Source: Cloeon dipterum (lineage: Eukaryota; Arthropoda; Insecta; Ephemeroptera; Baetidae). From it: a DNA stretch of 64,000 nt. Below, piece after piece: positions 25,338-36,912 of the stretch (positions within the stretch are counted from its first letter, which is position 1; the number at the start of each line of letters is the position of its first letter). The notes below the pieces were generated by a model that searched no databases, was not told the origin of the DNA, and saw only the letters and a program-made list of their open reading frames with translations. Made by a program: the position numbers and the translations under genes. Location of the stretch: NCBI RefSeq assembly GCF_949628265.1, contig NC_088787.1, forward strand, positions 8,422,501-8,486,500, in the 5' to 3' direction.

Positions 25338-25668
25338 CAGGGTTCGCAAAATCCCGCATTTTTCCAGAAAAATCAACTGCATTGCATAAACTTTTTAGCG
25401 GGTTTTTCTGCAATTTGCGCATTTTCCTTGAAAATACGAATTTTCATAGGGATGACAGGAGGACCAAAATTAGGGATTTTTACAAATCAGTAAAAATGCC
25501 ACTGATTCTAATAATAGACCTAAATTTCTAACACCAATCGTGATTTTCCAAAATTTCTTGCTGTTTGGCGCAGAATGTGACCTTTCGGGGTTAAATTCGA
25601 AAAAATCCAAAACTATTGGGATTTTCCCGCAAAAATCCAATGGCGCATTGCACAATTGGCGAACCTTG
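25338..25668 (+). mobile_element. hAT-like MITE, CAGGGTTCGC family
   Basis: Begins CAGGGTTCGCAAAA and ends GGCGAACCTTG. The flanks CGGGCAAG and CAGGTAAG match at 6 of 8 positions, a decayed target duplication. The interior is similar to the copy at 615-985. It lies directly against a TTAA-type MITE on its right. Confidence 0.7.
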
Positions 25669-25672
25669 CAGG

Positions 25673-26107
25673 TAAGTGGGATGGTGTGCGAGGAAATCGA
25701 AGGAATTAAATTATTTAAATTGTTGGATGCCTTAAACAATTGACCGATAAACAATTTGCAACAATAAAAAAGGACCTTCCTACAGTAAAAATTCAAATTT
25801 TGCCAATTTTTTCCAAAATTTACAGTGCTCGGACATATTTTCCCGGCATATTCCGATCCCTCTCGTCGAGATCTGTCCAACGGTGTATTCCACTTATTGG
25901 GGAAACTCTTGGTTTTGAAATTAAATCGGATTTCAAGTAAGGAGACAGCCATTACCATTTGAAAAGCACGGTAACTTTGCAGCCAATTTTCTCAAAAAAA
26001 TGACAGTGCTTCTTAGGTCAATTTAGGCTTTAACTGAATCCTAAGGGATGAGCTTATGCATTGGAAACAAGCATTTTCCAGGCTTTTCCAGTATCATTCC
26101 TCTTTAA
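25673..26107 (+). mobile_element. TTAA-type MITE
   Basis: Ends at TATCATTCCTCT followed by TTAA (26104-26107). The left end is decayed (GTAAGTGGGATGG). It carries the internal TCTCGTCGAGATCTGTCCA and AAGGGATGAG blocks of the family. Confidence 0.68.
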
Positions 26108-28320
26108 TTAAGAATTATTTCATCCCATGGTTCCGGGAAATTGCTGAACTTTCAGCAACCAATGGCTATAATTTTCTTGTTGCAAGAAAAGGGCAACAAT
26201 AATCAATTTGACAGTGAAACTTTTGGTGTTTGTTGAAAGATGCGCAAAACTTTAACGCGACCAGGACGTATTATTACAAACGTTAATTAAGACTATATTT
26301 TTGTGTAAACATTTGGTTTGACTTATCCAAGGCACGGTTTTATTTTAAAGCTGTAAAATTTACTAAAAAGATGTTCAGGCTGAAGTAAATGTTTCCAATT
26401 TAACAGTTAAACTGGGAGTTAATTACGAAAACGTTTTGCTCAACTAATTTCGGGGTTTATTGTGTGTGTTTTAACATCTATTTTTTTTTAAATGGCTCGA
26501 GGTATTGAAAATATGATTTACTATACAAACGTTTTTAAAATAATGGAACTAAAATAGAAATTTGAAGGTTTAGGAAAATATCTTGTTACAAATTAAATAT
26601 ATTTAATTTCATAGGTTTTTAAAAATGGCAATATTTGCATAAATTTTAACATTTAAAACGCCGTTTTATTTCATGCAGCTAGTTTTCTCCAAAACTTTGT
26701 ATTTTTAATCCCGAATGCAATAAAAAGCTTTTTATTATGCCTATAAAAATTAATTTTATTTATTAAGAATTTTCTTTGCAATTAATGTGGTTCTCCCTCA
26801 AGTTCTGAATATTTTGGTCTGAAAATATTAATATTTCCCTTATGCGATATTTTTTATTTTTTGATCTCTGGAGGGTTTATTTGCGAAACTTTAAAAAATG
26901 CTCCAAATCAACGTTTGATAAGTCTTAGCAATTTAAGTCCAGAAAATAAATGTTGCAATATGTGTGTATATATATTCTCTCATTTTTGTTCCAAATTAAT
27001 GATCCCCTATAAATCACATCAATTTTCCAAGTCATATTTGATAGACCGACAATTTTTTGTTGAAATTAAACATCAACTTTAATCCAAAACTGGAATAATT
27101 TTATTAAATTTTTTGTTCGGCTTGGAAAAAGACTCAAACGACAACATATATGTAACAGACAAAATTTATCCTTGCAACAGAATAAATATTCAAACATTGA
27201 AGAAAACTCTCTACTGCCCCACATCTTGCTATCACAAAAATATGAATAGAAATTGTATTTAGTAGAAAAGTTTCCAGAAATACCAAATATTTATTGTGTG
27301 TACACCGCGTGTCTCGAAGAATTAACGTGAAAATTCGATCCGATCAAAACGGCGCCTACTCAGAAATGCACTTGTGAGATGGAAACACGCAAAGTGCTTA
27401 TTTAAAAGCAAAGCTGCTGATAGCAAAAGTGATTCTTGTCAAAACACTGGAAAAATATACGAGGAAACATTATTCTAAGTCGCAATATTGATGTTTGGAA
27501 AATAATAAAACAAAACTGGTTGTGTGTAGAGTATATAGAACGAGTATTTAAGTCGCACCATGCATGCATTTCATCAGAGATAAGCGGGCCAGATTTAAAT
27601 TTCCAGCAGCAAGGAAAAAAAGAGATAAACGCGCAGTCGGCGCACATTATGTCACTTTATTAGCGCCTGCCAGATTTATATATTTTTCACCCCGCGCGCG
27701 GCGACCATAAAAAAGGGCTAATCAGGCACTTTCCAAGTGAAATTGCCCCGCCGGACACGGAATCCCGCACAACTCGAGTATGTGTCGGGGTCGGGAAACA
27801 CACACACACACTTTCACAGACACGGCGCATTTTGTTATGGTGAAAAGTAAAAGCAGGTGATTTGCTTTGCTGCCTGGCCGCAGCTGGCGCGCCAAATGCG
27901 CGCCCTCCGCCCTCGATCGATCCGCGCCCTTCATTCCCCAACTCAAACTCGAGTAATTTCGTGCTCTGGAATTTCAGAATTTTAAATCTCAATACAGAAA
28001 CAGAAAAAGGATTACAGTCGTTTAAATTGTTTAAAAACATCAAACTGACAATGAGCATTTTTTTTAATTAGTGCATCTTGTAATAATTCCTGAATTTTCA
28101 CAACTATCCAATCCCAAATGTTTACAGCTTGAAAATTACTATTTAAACACAATAAAAGTTGTGCTAAAATTTTTTCTTTAATGAAAATTTTAATTATAAA
28201 TATATTTAACGCCTGTTAAAGTTACACAGAGACAAATATTAATTTATGTGAGTTCCAAATAGTTCCTCAAGCCTGTCGATTCCATCGTTTTTTTTTAATT
28301 TTATTCTCTTTCCTGACCTT
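26108..28320. other. AT-rich DNA with one GC-rich island (27,660-27,960)
   Basis: No splice-supported frame. The island has a short (AC)n at about 27,800. Confidence 0.5.
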
Positions 28321-28660
28321 TTAAAGAGGATTAATCATGGAAAAAAGCCTGGAAAATCCTAGTTTCCAATGCATGAACTCGTCCCTTAGGATTCAGTTCA
28401 AGCCAAAATTGACATAATTAGCAGAGCAATTTTTTTTTAGAAAAGTAGCAGCCAAACAAATGGATAAGACTGTCTCCTTACTTGAAATCTTATTTTATTA
28501 CAAAACAAAGAGTTTCCCTAAAACGTTGTATACACTGTTGAACAGATCTTGACGAAAGAAATTGAAATTTGCCAGTAAAATGTGGTCAAGCGCTGTAAAT
28601 TTGGAAGAAAATTTGAATTTTAACTACATTAATAGCAAGGTCTATTTTTTATTGCAAATT
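28321..28660 (-). mobile_element. TTAA-type MITE, partial
   Basis: Starts TTAAAGAGGATTAATC at 28321 and follows the family in reverse. The far end with the GTTGGATGCC block is missing. Confidence 0.6.
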
Positions 28661-28699
28661 TCAGAAAAAAAACAGCTAGAATAACCAACCAGTTTAGGT

Positions 28700-28936
28700 T
28701 TCTTCCTCACTTTCCTTAACTCATCCCAAAAAAAGTCAAAAAGGCCAAAAATTTTGGAAAATTATGAGTTTAAATTTTCAGTCTTGTGAAATCTGTTTTT
28801 GGTCAACCATCATGATAAATTTTCATCTTCCATAGGAATCCACGTGTTTCAAAAAAATGTGCAGGAAAAAACGCAAAAATTAAAGTTTTTAGCAATGCTG
28901 GTTTTTCCGGAAAAATGTAGGTTTTTGCGAACCCTG
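28700..28936 (-). mobile_element. hAT-like MITE, CAGGGTTCGC family, partial, reverse orientation
   Basis: On the minus strand it begins CAGGGTTCGCAAAAACC at 28936 and follows the family for a little over 200 bases. The other end is lost. It adjoins a TTAA-type MITE fragment in the mirror arrangement of 25,338-26,107. Confidence 0.6.
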
Positions 28937-29115
28937 TTCATAATAAATTCCTTGATTTAAAATTCCTTATTTTAAAATTGGACCAAATTCAGGTTATAAT
29001 AGACCAGAAATTTTTACTTCTTCCTTTTTTAAATTTAATCAAAAGAAATAACACAAATATTTATAAATGCAAAAGAGAATGGATGATGTTGATCATCACG
29101 TCGCTTGTAGCATTC

Positions 29116-29121
29116 TTTATT
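29116..29121 (-). terminator. Poly(A) signal of the ERI1 gene
   Basis: Reads AATAAA on the minus strand, about 97 bases past the ERI1 stop codon. Position and motif fit a polyadenylation signal; no transcript evidence is available. Confidence 0.55.
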
Positions 29122-29217
29122 GCTCCGCACTTACTTAGTAATATGTTAATCATACGTCACAAGATTAGATTTCTCACAGAAACATTATAATAACACAAGT
29201 AAAACTCATTGTCAGAC

Positions 29218-30892
29218 TCAAATGTGATAAACGTTTCCAGAAGCACTGTATCGTTCATTTGGTAAGAGAACAGCCTGCTCACTGATTAGCACCAACAGGA
29301 TTCTGGCTATGTTTTTAGCATCGTCGATTCCAGCGTGCGGACGACCCTCAAACTTCAACGCCAGGTGCTCCAGCATTCCATTCAGAGAGGGCTGAAATAA
29401 ATACTATTTAAATAGAAAATCGATAATATATCTACAATAATTATCACTCCCTTGTCTCAATTAAAAGATACTCATACTACACTAAGGGATGCGACTCAAT
29501 GCAACGCGGACCATTCGAGAAATCATCAAAAACAAACAAAAATGAAGATTCACGTAACGTTTGTTTTTGGTGATTTCTCGAGTAGCATCCCTTATTGTTA
29601 GTATAGTACGAGTATCTTTTAATTTAGTTTATTTAAATAGCCTTAGGCCTTAGGGAGTTAAATCAATGGACGTACCTTCTTGCACCTGTAGTGGGCCATA
29701 AAGGCCCTCTGAATGTTTATGTACTTGCGGCAATAAGGCGGTAAATGAACATTTGCCAACTGAAAATTAAAACGTTAGAAATAAGTCAAGAAATTTAATG
29801 AAAATTGTGATTTTTATATAATATGCTCTGTTTTATATTATTCATTGGAATAGTTATTTTTAATTACAATTTTCATGACATTTATTCGATTTAGTAGAAA
29901 AACGGGTAGGTTAAATTTAATTTTTTTTCGGGTCAATTCAAAAATTGAAAATTCCTGACAATTCTCCTGACAATTAGAGAATTATTTAATTGAATAATTA
30001 TTTTGAGAACTTAATTTTAGGGATATTTGAATTAATTTGTTTAACCTTGCAATTTCCTATGAAGAATTTCGAAAAGTCACTTGGTCCATCTGTCACAAAA
30101 GCGAAATTGGTCTTTCTTTTGTTTCCGACTAGTTTGTGACTTAAAAGCCAATCGTGAAATTTGGATACCACCACACCAAACGGTTCGGCCGAGTCGACAT
30201 GCTCCTGCAATAAAATTCAAATTTTTATCAATAAAAATCCAAAGCAATGAGATTAAAAATTAACTAACCTGACTAATACCCGTTAGTTTTGTACAAAATT
30301 CCGAAAGCGTAGGATTTACTTCAGGCTTGCAGTACATGTGGAACTGATCCACAATTTCTCTCTTCTTTGTGTCAATTAACAAAGCTGGAAATTCGATTAT
30401 CTCGTGCCTACATAAAAATAAATTAATGAAACTGAGATGACCAAAAAAGTTAAAATTAATTTTACGGGTAGTTGTTGTTTTTCTCTTCCTCACAAGTGGC
30501 TTCGAAGTCGATGACGACGTAGTACTGCATCTGGCTTCGATTGTCTAGTTTGTTGATTGGCACCATCAGATTTTTCAGCCTCTTTCGCAAAACCTCCACA
30601 GACCCTTGGGCATCACTCCCTCGATGTTGGAGTCGCAGCTTTACCTCTTGCAGATTTAAATTGTTGATGTCGTGGTTGATTCTGGCTACCTTTTTATGGT
30701 CCATTCGACTTGCAAAGGGATCACCTTTGAAGTTGGCCTGGAAATTGATAAATTCCTTTGTTTTAGAAAAGTGGGTCATTGTGTCAATTCAGAAGAAATG
30801 TAATTAAACCGGATTTCAATGATAATATTAGATTGACTTCATACATTTTGTGTGCCCCCGTTTAAAGCTGGTTCTTCGATACAGGTAGCCAT
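29218..30892 (-). CDS. ERI1: ERI1-type 3'-5' exoribonuclease (3'hExo / Snipper), SAP + DEDDh exonuclease
   Basis: Known ERI1 proteins trim 3' ends of RNA, including the histone mRNA stem-loop, 5.8S rRNA and small RNAs. Six exons join in frame: 30892-30845, 30737-30466, 30407-30269, 30204-30046, 29759-29676 and 29391-29218, 291 residues. The start ATG at 30892 has A at -3 and G at +4. A SAP-like segment (about residues 38-75, LNLQEVKLRLQHRG) is followed by the nuclease: VVIDFEATC (ExoI Asp/Glu), HEIIEFPALLID, FVTDGPSDFSKF (ExoII), and RPHAGIDDAKNIARI, the His...Asp ExoIII signature. All catalytic positions appear intact. An alternative ATG at 30779 would skip the first exon, but the 30845 donor and 30737 acceptor join in phase. 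One intron (29392-29675) carries a palindromic element. A poly(A) signal lies about 100 bases past the stop. It is divergent from the MCPH1 array, with about 1.4 kb to the first MCPH1 5' UTR exon. Confidence 0.93.
29461..29622. mobile_element. 162-bp palindromic MITE in an ERI1 intron
   Basis: TTAAAAGATACTC at the left and GAGTATCTTTTAA at the right. Long inner arms (AAGGGATGC, CGAGAAATCA, AAAAACAAAC and their complements) make a near-complete hairpin. TTAA stands at both borders. It is a different family from the other TTAA element. Confidence 0.78.
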
Positions 30893-31231
30893 TGTTAAAA
30901 GTCGAATCAAAAATGAATCAGGCGTTGAAAATCCATCTAAACACTCTTTCTCACAAGCAAAAATTCATGAGCATGTTTTCACAACAAAAATATTGACATT
31001 AGTCGTTGGAATTAGATGGGACTTATCCAACCGCCATCTTGTTTGGTTAGATCATAGAAGAAGAATCTGACTGGGAGGGAATTCAAAATTTCCCGCGTGT
31101 GAAAAATCGCGGCCATTTCAAATCTCTGCGAGTGCAAGCTGCCAAGCGCAAGCAGCCAAAATGACAGCCTTACGCACTATGGTCAGTCCACGTGCTAGCC
31201 TCACCTCCTCACCTGATCCCACTTTTCATTT
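30893..31231. promoter_or_regulatory. Upstream region of the ERI1 gene
   Basis: Holds the presumed ERI1 promoter and 5' UTR. CCGCCATCTTG near 31,031 resembles a YY1/Pho-type site. No TATA box is obvious. Confidence 0.3.
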
Positions 31232-31704
31232 TTAAAGAGGAATGATACTGCAAATGCAAAAGCTTAGAAAATGCTTGTTGCCAATGCATAAATTCGTCCC
31301 TTAGGATTCAATTAAAGTCAAAATTGACCTAAGAAGCACTATAATTTTTCGAAAGAATTGGCTGGAAAGTTACCGTGCTTTTCAAATGGTATAAGGGCTG
31401 TATCCTTATATGTACTTGAAATCCGATTTTATTTCAAAACCAAGAATTTCCCCAATAAGTGGCATACACCGTTGGACAGATCTCGACGAGAGGAATCGGA
31501 ATATGCCAAGAAAATATTCAAGCACTGTAAATTTTGGAGAAACTTGCAAAATTTGAATTTTTATCGATTTTTATTCTAGGAAGGTCCGTTTTTTAGTTTT
31601 TTATTTTTGCAAATTGTTGTAAAAATTGTTAATCGATCAATTCTTTCATGGCATCCAACAAATTAAATAATTTACAATTCTTGCCCATTATCATTCCACT
31701 TTAA
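31232..31704 (-). mobile_element. TTAA-type MITE holding the microcephalin duplication breakpoint
   Basis: Ends TTAAAGAGGAATGATA and TATCATTCCACTTTAA are inverted repeats with TTAA at both sides (31232-31235, 31701-31704). Homology to units 2 and 3 starts inside it near 31,416; the part of the element to the right of that point is also present at 36,951-37,225 and 42,771-43,047. Confidence 0.78.
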
Positions 31705-31959
31705 TTTCTTGAAACAAGGAAAATTCAGTTTGGTTGTAAAAGAATCCAATACATAAAATAATGTCCTAATAAAACGCAATTACGGCAATAAAAATAATTA
31801 TTTCCGATTTTGAATCGCAACGCTAATAAATAATCAATCATTGGAAAGAAGTAGAACAGCATGCTACGTAGCCAGAATAATAAATATTCACCATATTATC
31901 TGTACTTGAATTTGAGTGAGACAGATAAATCACGACACCAGGACAGAAATATTTTATAA

Positions 31960-32339
31960 AAAGGTAAAATAGCGCTCTTTTCTGTCTAATATTCTATGTA
32001 TTTGATGCCGAAATGCCAACCAATAGACGGCCGCGCATGGTCCCGCCTTTTACTTTCAACAATAAGCCAACCTAATAATAATTGCACATGCATATAACAA
32101 TTTTTCAACTATAGTTTTAAAAATAAAAAATGCAAATTATTTTGTCCATTTACAAAGAAAACAATTAACTATGTCCATGATAAAGATTCAAACTCAATTG
32201 ACAAGTCTTTTGGTCCAAGAATATTTGCATCATGTTGGTACCCTATGTAGTACACTGGTCGTTGTCGACCGTTGTCGACTTTGAAATAGGAACGAACGAC
32301 CGTTGACCGTTTGGGCATTTCCATTTCGGCATTATTTGC
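31960..32339 (+). promoter_or_regulatory. Candidate promoter of the microcephalin array
   Basis: Upstream of the leader exon, a block near 32,005-32,070 has a CCAAT motif (AACCAATAG) and a GTCCCGCC motif that resembles an E2F site. The block is kept almost unchanged at about 37,505-37,565 and 43,325-43,385 ahead of copies 2 and 3. CCAAT plus E2F-like sites are common in cell-cycle promoters, which would suit MCPH1. No TATA box is apparent. The function is inferred from position and motifs only. Confidence 0.35.
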
Positions 32340-32575
32340 GTTTGTGTGTTGTGAGTTAGCGTCAGGTTAGCGTTGCCCTAATCGATGGTCGCGTGAGGTG
32401 TGAAAGATTTTAAGTCTTCACTGCTTAAGACAGGAGCCAAGTAGTCCAGTGTCCGGTGGTTTATGTAGAAGATTCCTCTCCGCGATTGAATATGATGGAA
32501 ATCGTGTGATTCCTCTTTTACATATCGACGAAACCAGGCATTCATAAAACCTTGACTCGAGAATCTCAAACAACT
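32340..32575 (+). other. 5' UTR exon of microcephalin copy 1
   Basis: The exon ends at a GTAAGT donor after position 32575 and joins across a 69-bp intron to an acceptor at 32644, two bases before the start ATG. It has several short upstream ATG-stop units and an in-frame TAA, so it is not coding for MCPH1. The 5' limit is approximate. Confidence 0.5.
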
Positions 32576-32646
32576 GTAAGTTCCCTCTCTATTTTTTCTC
32601 GTACTTTGAGATCATTTTTCATTTTCCGCAAAATATATTTGCAGAC

Positions 32647-35600
32647 ATGATGATAAGACGCAAATGGCAGCGTGTTGGAAAGACCAGGAAGTTCGTTCAG
32701 GTGATGGAAGTGCCTCCTTGGGAGCAGGATTTTGCTCACGATACCATTCGCATCAACCCTGAGGAGGAGAAGCTGAAGAGAACGGCCGAGGCGATCCGAC
32801 TCAGGCAGGCAGGGTTCGTCAGGAGGACCAAGACGCCCAACCTGGTTATTAACCATGAGCTTCTCAAAGGTTCGTCCTCGGTTCGCTTTCTTGGGGATTT
32901 TCTCCATTTTTTTGCTGCTCGAATCAAGGGTACATATTATTTAATACTGCGTAACACGTGTCACGATTTTCGACCAGCAATCGCATTCAAAGATGATACT
33001 AAATTAAACCATGATGGATATTATTTCTAAAAATACAGTTTCCTGAGAATTAAATAAGGAGGATCAGGTGCTACGTTTGAACTAAAATGCGTCTATTATT
33101 CCTACATATTTATCTTGAAATAATAATTCATGAAAGATTATTCTTTAGCGTACACACAGCCTTGCTACTGGTGGCAAAATATATTTTTAATTTTATGACG
33201 ATTGGAACAACAATTAAACTCATTTGAGCAGAGCGGAAATGTCTATTTGTAAACAGATAGAAGTGATGCTCTATGAAAATGGCCGACATGATGGTAAAAC
33301 ATGGAAAGCTTTGGTGGGAACTTAATACACATCACATGTCGTGTTAACACTAAACTCTATTAACTGTTACATAATTCTGATAGCATTTCTGGGGGTAGGT
33401 AGAGAGAAACACTAACAGCTGAAGATGCAATTTTTGACAGGTTATTGAAAGAAATCACAGTGGTTGTTAGGTCTCAGCCACAAGATTTTAGGCATTGACA
33501 GGCGAGACCAGCTTAGCCGAATTTTTTGCCAGGTGGCGGTGGCTGGCTGGCAATATTTTAAATGTGAAGTTTGATAGTTTTTAATGGCCCACGGCCTGAA
33601 GGGACACATTCGTCGTTGACCCATTTTTACCGGCGGCTGGCGTAGCTGGCTGATGCCTCTACTTATAACCACAGGGATTTTGATAAACAAACCCTTTGCT
33701 TGTCATTCTTTGTTTAGCTTATTTAATTGGGTTGTAGTTTCCCAATTTTGTTGCGCAAGAAATTTCTAAAATTAAATAAGACTTAAAATATTTATTCAGG
33801 TGACTGTGAAAGGATTGAAGAGTGGATATAAAAATAAATTATTAGAATCAACATACCAAGACAGTTTAATTGCAAAAACTGATCGAAACCGGGACACGTT
33901 TATTCTTAAAATTCGTTTTATAAAATATCAAATTTAAAAATGAATCCTTGAATTTTATACTCATGCACCCCACATAATAATATAATGTCTTAAATTACAT
34001 TTCTGTCTTACTTTGCAGGAAAAGTGATTTACGTTGACAGTCAGCTCCTTAAAAGTGAGAACAAAGAAAATTTTCTCAGTCGGAAGGAGATAACAGAAGG
34101 CATCGTGAGTCAGTTGGAGAAAATGGGAGCAACAATTAGCAGCTCCTTGACAAAAAATGTATGGTTATTTGAGATTTGACTCGTTTCATTGGTCGAGGTG
34201 ACTAATTTTAATTTCCTCCACAGGTGAATTACATTCTCTTTATGAATGGGAGGTACAGCACGTATCAGTTTTCTCAAAAGCATTCCATCCCCATGGTGTC
34301 GAGCGGGTGGATCGAGGATTGTAAGAAGCAAAACGCCATCGCCTCCCATGTGGAATTCGCGGCCCATGTTCCTGACAACTTCCGCAACCCGTTGGCACCA
34401 AGGAAGTACAAGGTAGGATGAGTTTTAATAAATGTCAGCCAGATTTTAATTGGTCATAGAAGAATTGTGTAAAAATGTTGGCCAGTTGTGATAATCACTA
34501 ATTATTGTAATATTCCCTCAAACAGAGAACTTACACTGTCGATCATTTGGAGATGTTGAGTGAGAAGAGGAAAAAGAGACAAAAGACTGCTGATGCTTCC
34601 AACAAGCCTACCAACGAAAGAACTGTTAACTCTAAGAAGGTATGATTGTAATTCTGTTAACAAGATAAAGTATTATCTAATTTTTGCTGAAATTGCAGAC
34701 TGAAAAGACTGATGCCAAGAAACCCTTAATCAAAGAAAAAGAAAAGTCCTCCGCGACCAGCGTCCCTAGGAAAATAAGCAGACCAAAGAGAGAGAGAAAG
34801 GAAGAGAAAAAAGAAGAGACTGTCGCTCCCCCGGCAATGAAAATCCCAGCACGAAGGCCTCGTACCAGAAGGTGAATATTGCTTCGCTTGATTGTTGTCT
34901 TGCTAAATGCTGGCTAAATATGTGTATTACCTCATAATTTCCGTGCGAAACAAGGCCACCATGCATTGTGGCATTTACTTAAAAAAATGAGTTTTTGTCA
35001 TCAATGATTAATTACAAAGGCTGTTTTCTGACCTTTTTCTTTAATTCTATTTATTTTGTGTATATCTCTTTAGAAATTTTCTTCTAATCTTAAATGACAG
35101 GCCTTTCCTCTTCAATTTATCTGATAAAAAGATTTTTCATAGCTTAAAATTTGTTTCATGAATGAAATGATGTTTTGAAATTTGGTTGCAATATTTACTC
35201 TGAATATTAAATAGCCGAAAATTCCGTACATATCAAATAATTAGACAATTTATCTGTGCCTAACTTCTAGCCCTCTTATATCACCTTGGAAGGGCTGTTA
35301 ACTTAAATAGACAAATTTAAAGACGGATCTAAATTGTTAAACTATAAATAATGCCATTTTTTAGGCTAAGCTCAATCTTTTTAACTCTGACGAGAAAGGT
35401 CGTCAAATTTACTCTCATTGTAAGCAGCTTACAGACTTAAAACTAACAAAATAAATTTGGCTGCTCTTTTGATGACCGCTATTTTCTATGTCCACAAATT
35501 AAAATGATTTATTTTTAAATATATATTTGTCAGTTTGATGATTTTCTGTAATAACTCTGTTGGTATGTTTTGTTCAGCCACTGGACCTATCAAAATTAGA

Positions 35601-36360
35601 CTTAAATTTGGTTCAAATCCTATTAACGATTTTAGACACATCAGACGTCCCCTAAATTTCATACCAATACGTGGTGTCTCTCAAACTAATTTGATTTTTT
35701 TAAAACAATTTTCTCTTTTTGGTAGCATAACCAAGGCAGAAGCTGAATGTGAGAGTCTGCCGCCATCCGCATTCAAGCCGCGCCCCAAGTACATCGCCGT
35801 CACTGGCTTGAACGCTGAGCAGCATGCCTTGGTGACCAAAGCAGTCGAGACGCTGAAGGCCAGCTACCTCTTCAGCAGCGCGGCCAACAAGAAAGCAACC
35901 CATCTCGTCTGGGGCGGAGGCAGGACCAACGACATGCTCAAGGGAATCGCCTATGGCTGCAGGATTGTTTCCTTTAGCTGGGTGCGTTATCAATTTTGTT
36001 GTTTGTCAAATTCAATAATGTTCAAATGTAGTGCTCGAATTTTTAACATTGGTTTTCTTGTTTTGTCAATTTTTTGGTACTGTATGCTAACAAATGTTTT
36101 TTTTATGATTATGTTTTCAGATAGAAGAGTCTATCAAAAATGGTGCTTGGGTACCAATCGGCCAGCAGTTCGTTCCTAAGCAGTACGCCTATATTGACTG
36201 CTTGAGTAGACTTTGGGAACGCTGCGCGATTCCGTTCCGGGATACAAAAGAGGGAACATATTTCCTGAAAGACATCTTGCGAAGGCAATTTGTGCCTCGA
36301 ATTTTGACACGTCCTATTCCGACTGAGATATTAGAGGCCATTACCGGAGTCAATATTTAA
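32647..36360 (+). CDS. MCPH1: Microcephalin paralogue, copy 1: N-terminal BRCT plus one C-terminal BRCT, truncated
   Basis: Microcephalin controls chromosome condensation and DNA damage and centrosome signalling through BRCT domains. Seven exons join in frame: 32647-32869, 34019-34158, 34224-34412, 34526-34639, 34699-34871, 35726-35981 and 36121-36360, 444 residues. Residues 1-74 are a basic N-terminal extension. About residues 75-165 form the N-terminal BRCT (VIYVDSQLLK, VNYILFMNGRYSTYQFSQKH, with the conserved Trp in VSSGWIEDC). Residues 185-280 are lysine-rich linker. About residues 290-392 form the first C-terminal BRCT (THLVWGGGRTNDMLKGIAYG, VSFSWIEESIKNGAWVP). The donor expected after IDC at 36201 reads TTGAGT instead of GTGAGT, so the frame runs on for 52 residues to TAA. 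The partner BRCT of the C-terminal pair is therefore absent. An in-frame TAA lies upstream of the start in the 5' exon, which supports this ATG. Confidence 0.85.
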
Positions 36361-36879
36361 CAAAGAGATGAGCCCTCTACAAAAGTTCCGCAATATTCGC
36401 TTATGTACTTGTTCAGGTATCTGATACCTGTATTCCAAAACTAACTACTTAAAAAACATAAAATCCACCAAAAGTGTTCGTTTTTACTCAAACCCATCGA
36501 TTTAAGTTAGAAGGAGGAAAGATTATACAAAAATTGTAAGTAGCGGATTTGGGAGATAAGGAGTGGTTACACTTAAAAATTATGTCTTTGGAAAATTAAG
36601 TCTAATCATAGGAGAATTGACGCCTGTTCCGTAATTTGGAACACTGTACACATTTTGCATTTATTTGCTTACCATCCGGATTTTTCACCACTGTTTTTTT
36701 AAACGATTTTTACCACTCAATTTTTACAAATGTCTTGCGCAAAAAATGAGTTTATTCAATATTTCCCCTGTACAAATCTAAAATTTGCGGTCGGAGTGTG
36801 TTTTATAAAGGTGTTTTGCGCAGATACTTAAAAAAGTTTCATGAACTAATCAAACAGTTGGTCCTGACTGATTGACAAT

Positions 36880-36912
36880 CGAATCTCGCGCGTTGAATTC
36901 ACGCGAGATTCG
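36880..36912. repeat. 11-bp perfect inverted repeat near the tandem-unit border
   Basis: CGAATCTCGCG and CGCGAGATTCG around an 11-base loop, 38 bases before the unit junction. The same structure is at about 42,700-42,732 and 47,849-47,881. Confidence 0.6.

Noticed and set aside
32566..32907. 113-codon antisense frame over the first microcephalin coding exon (also in copies 2 and 3)
   Set aside because: It mirrors the constrained plus-strand exon. The plus strand has the BRCT continuation and proper splice sites.
33442..33690. 82-codon antisense frame in microcephalin intron 1
   Set aside because: No recognisable motif. It is repeated only because the unit is duplicated, and it has premature changes among copies.
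35605..35625. GGTTCAAATCC-like word suggesting a tRNA T-loop
   Set aside because: No matching acceptor stem, D-loop or anticodon arm around it. It lies in a microcephalin intron.
35535..36179. 214-codon frame across microcephalin copy 1 exon 6
   Set aside because: It joins two introns to exon 6 and enters exon 7 out of frame. The spliced model explains the conserved parts.
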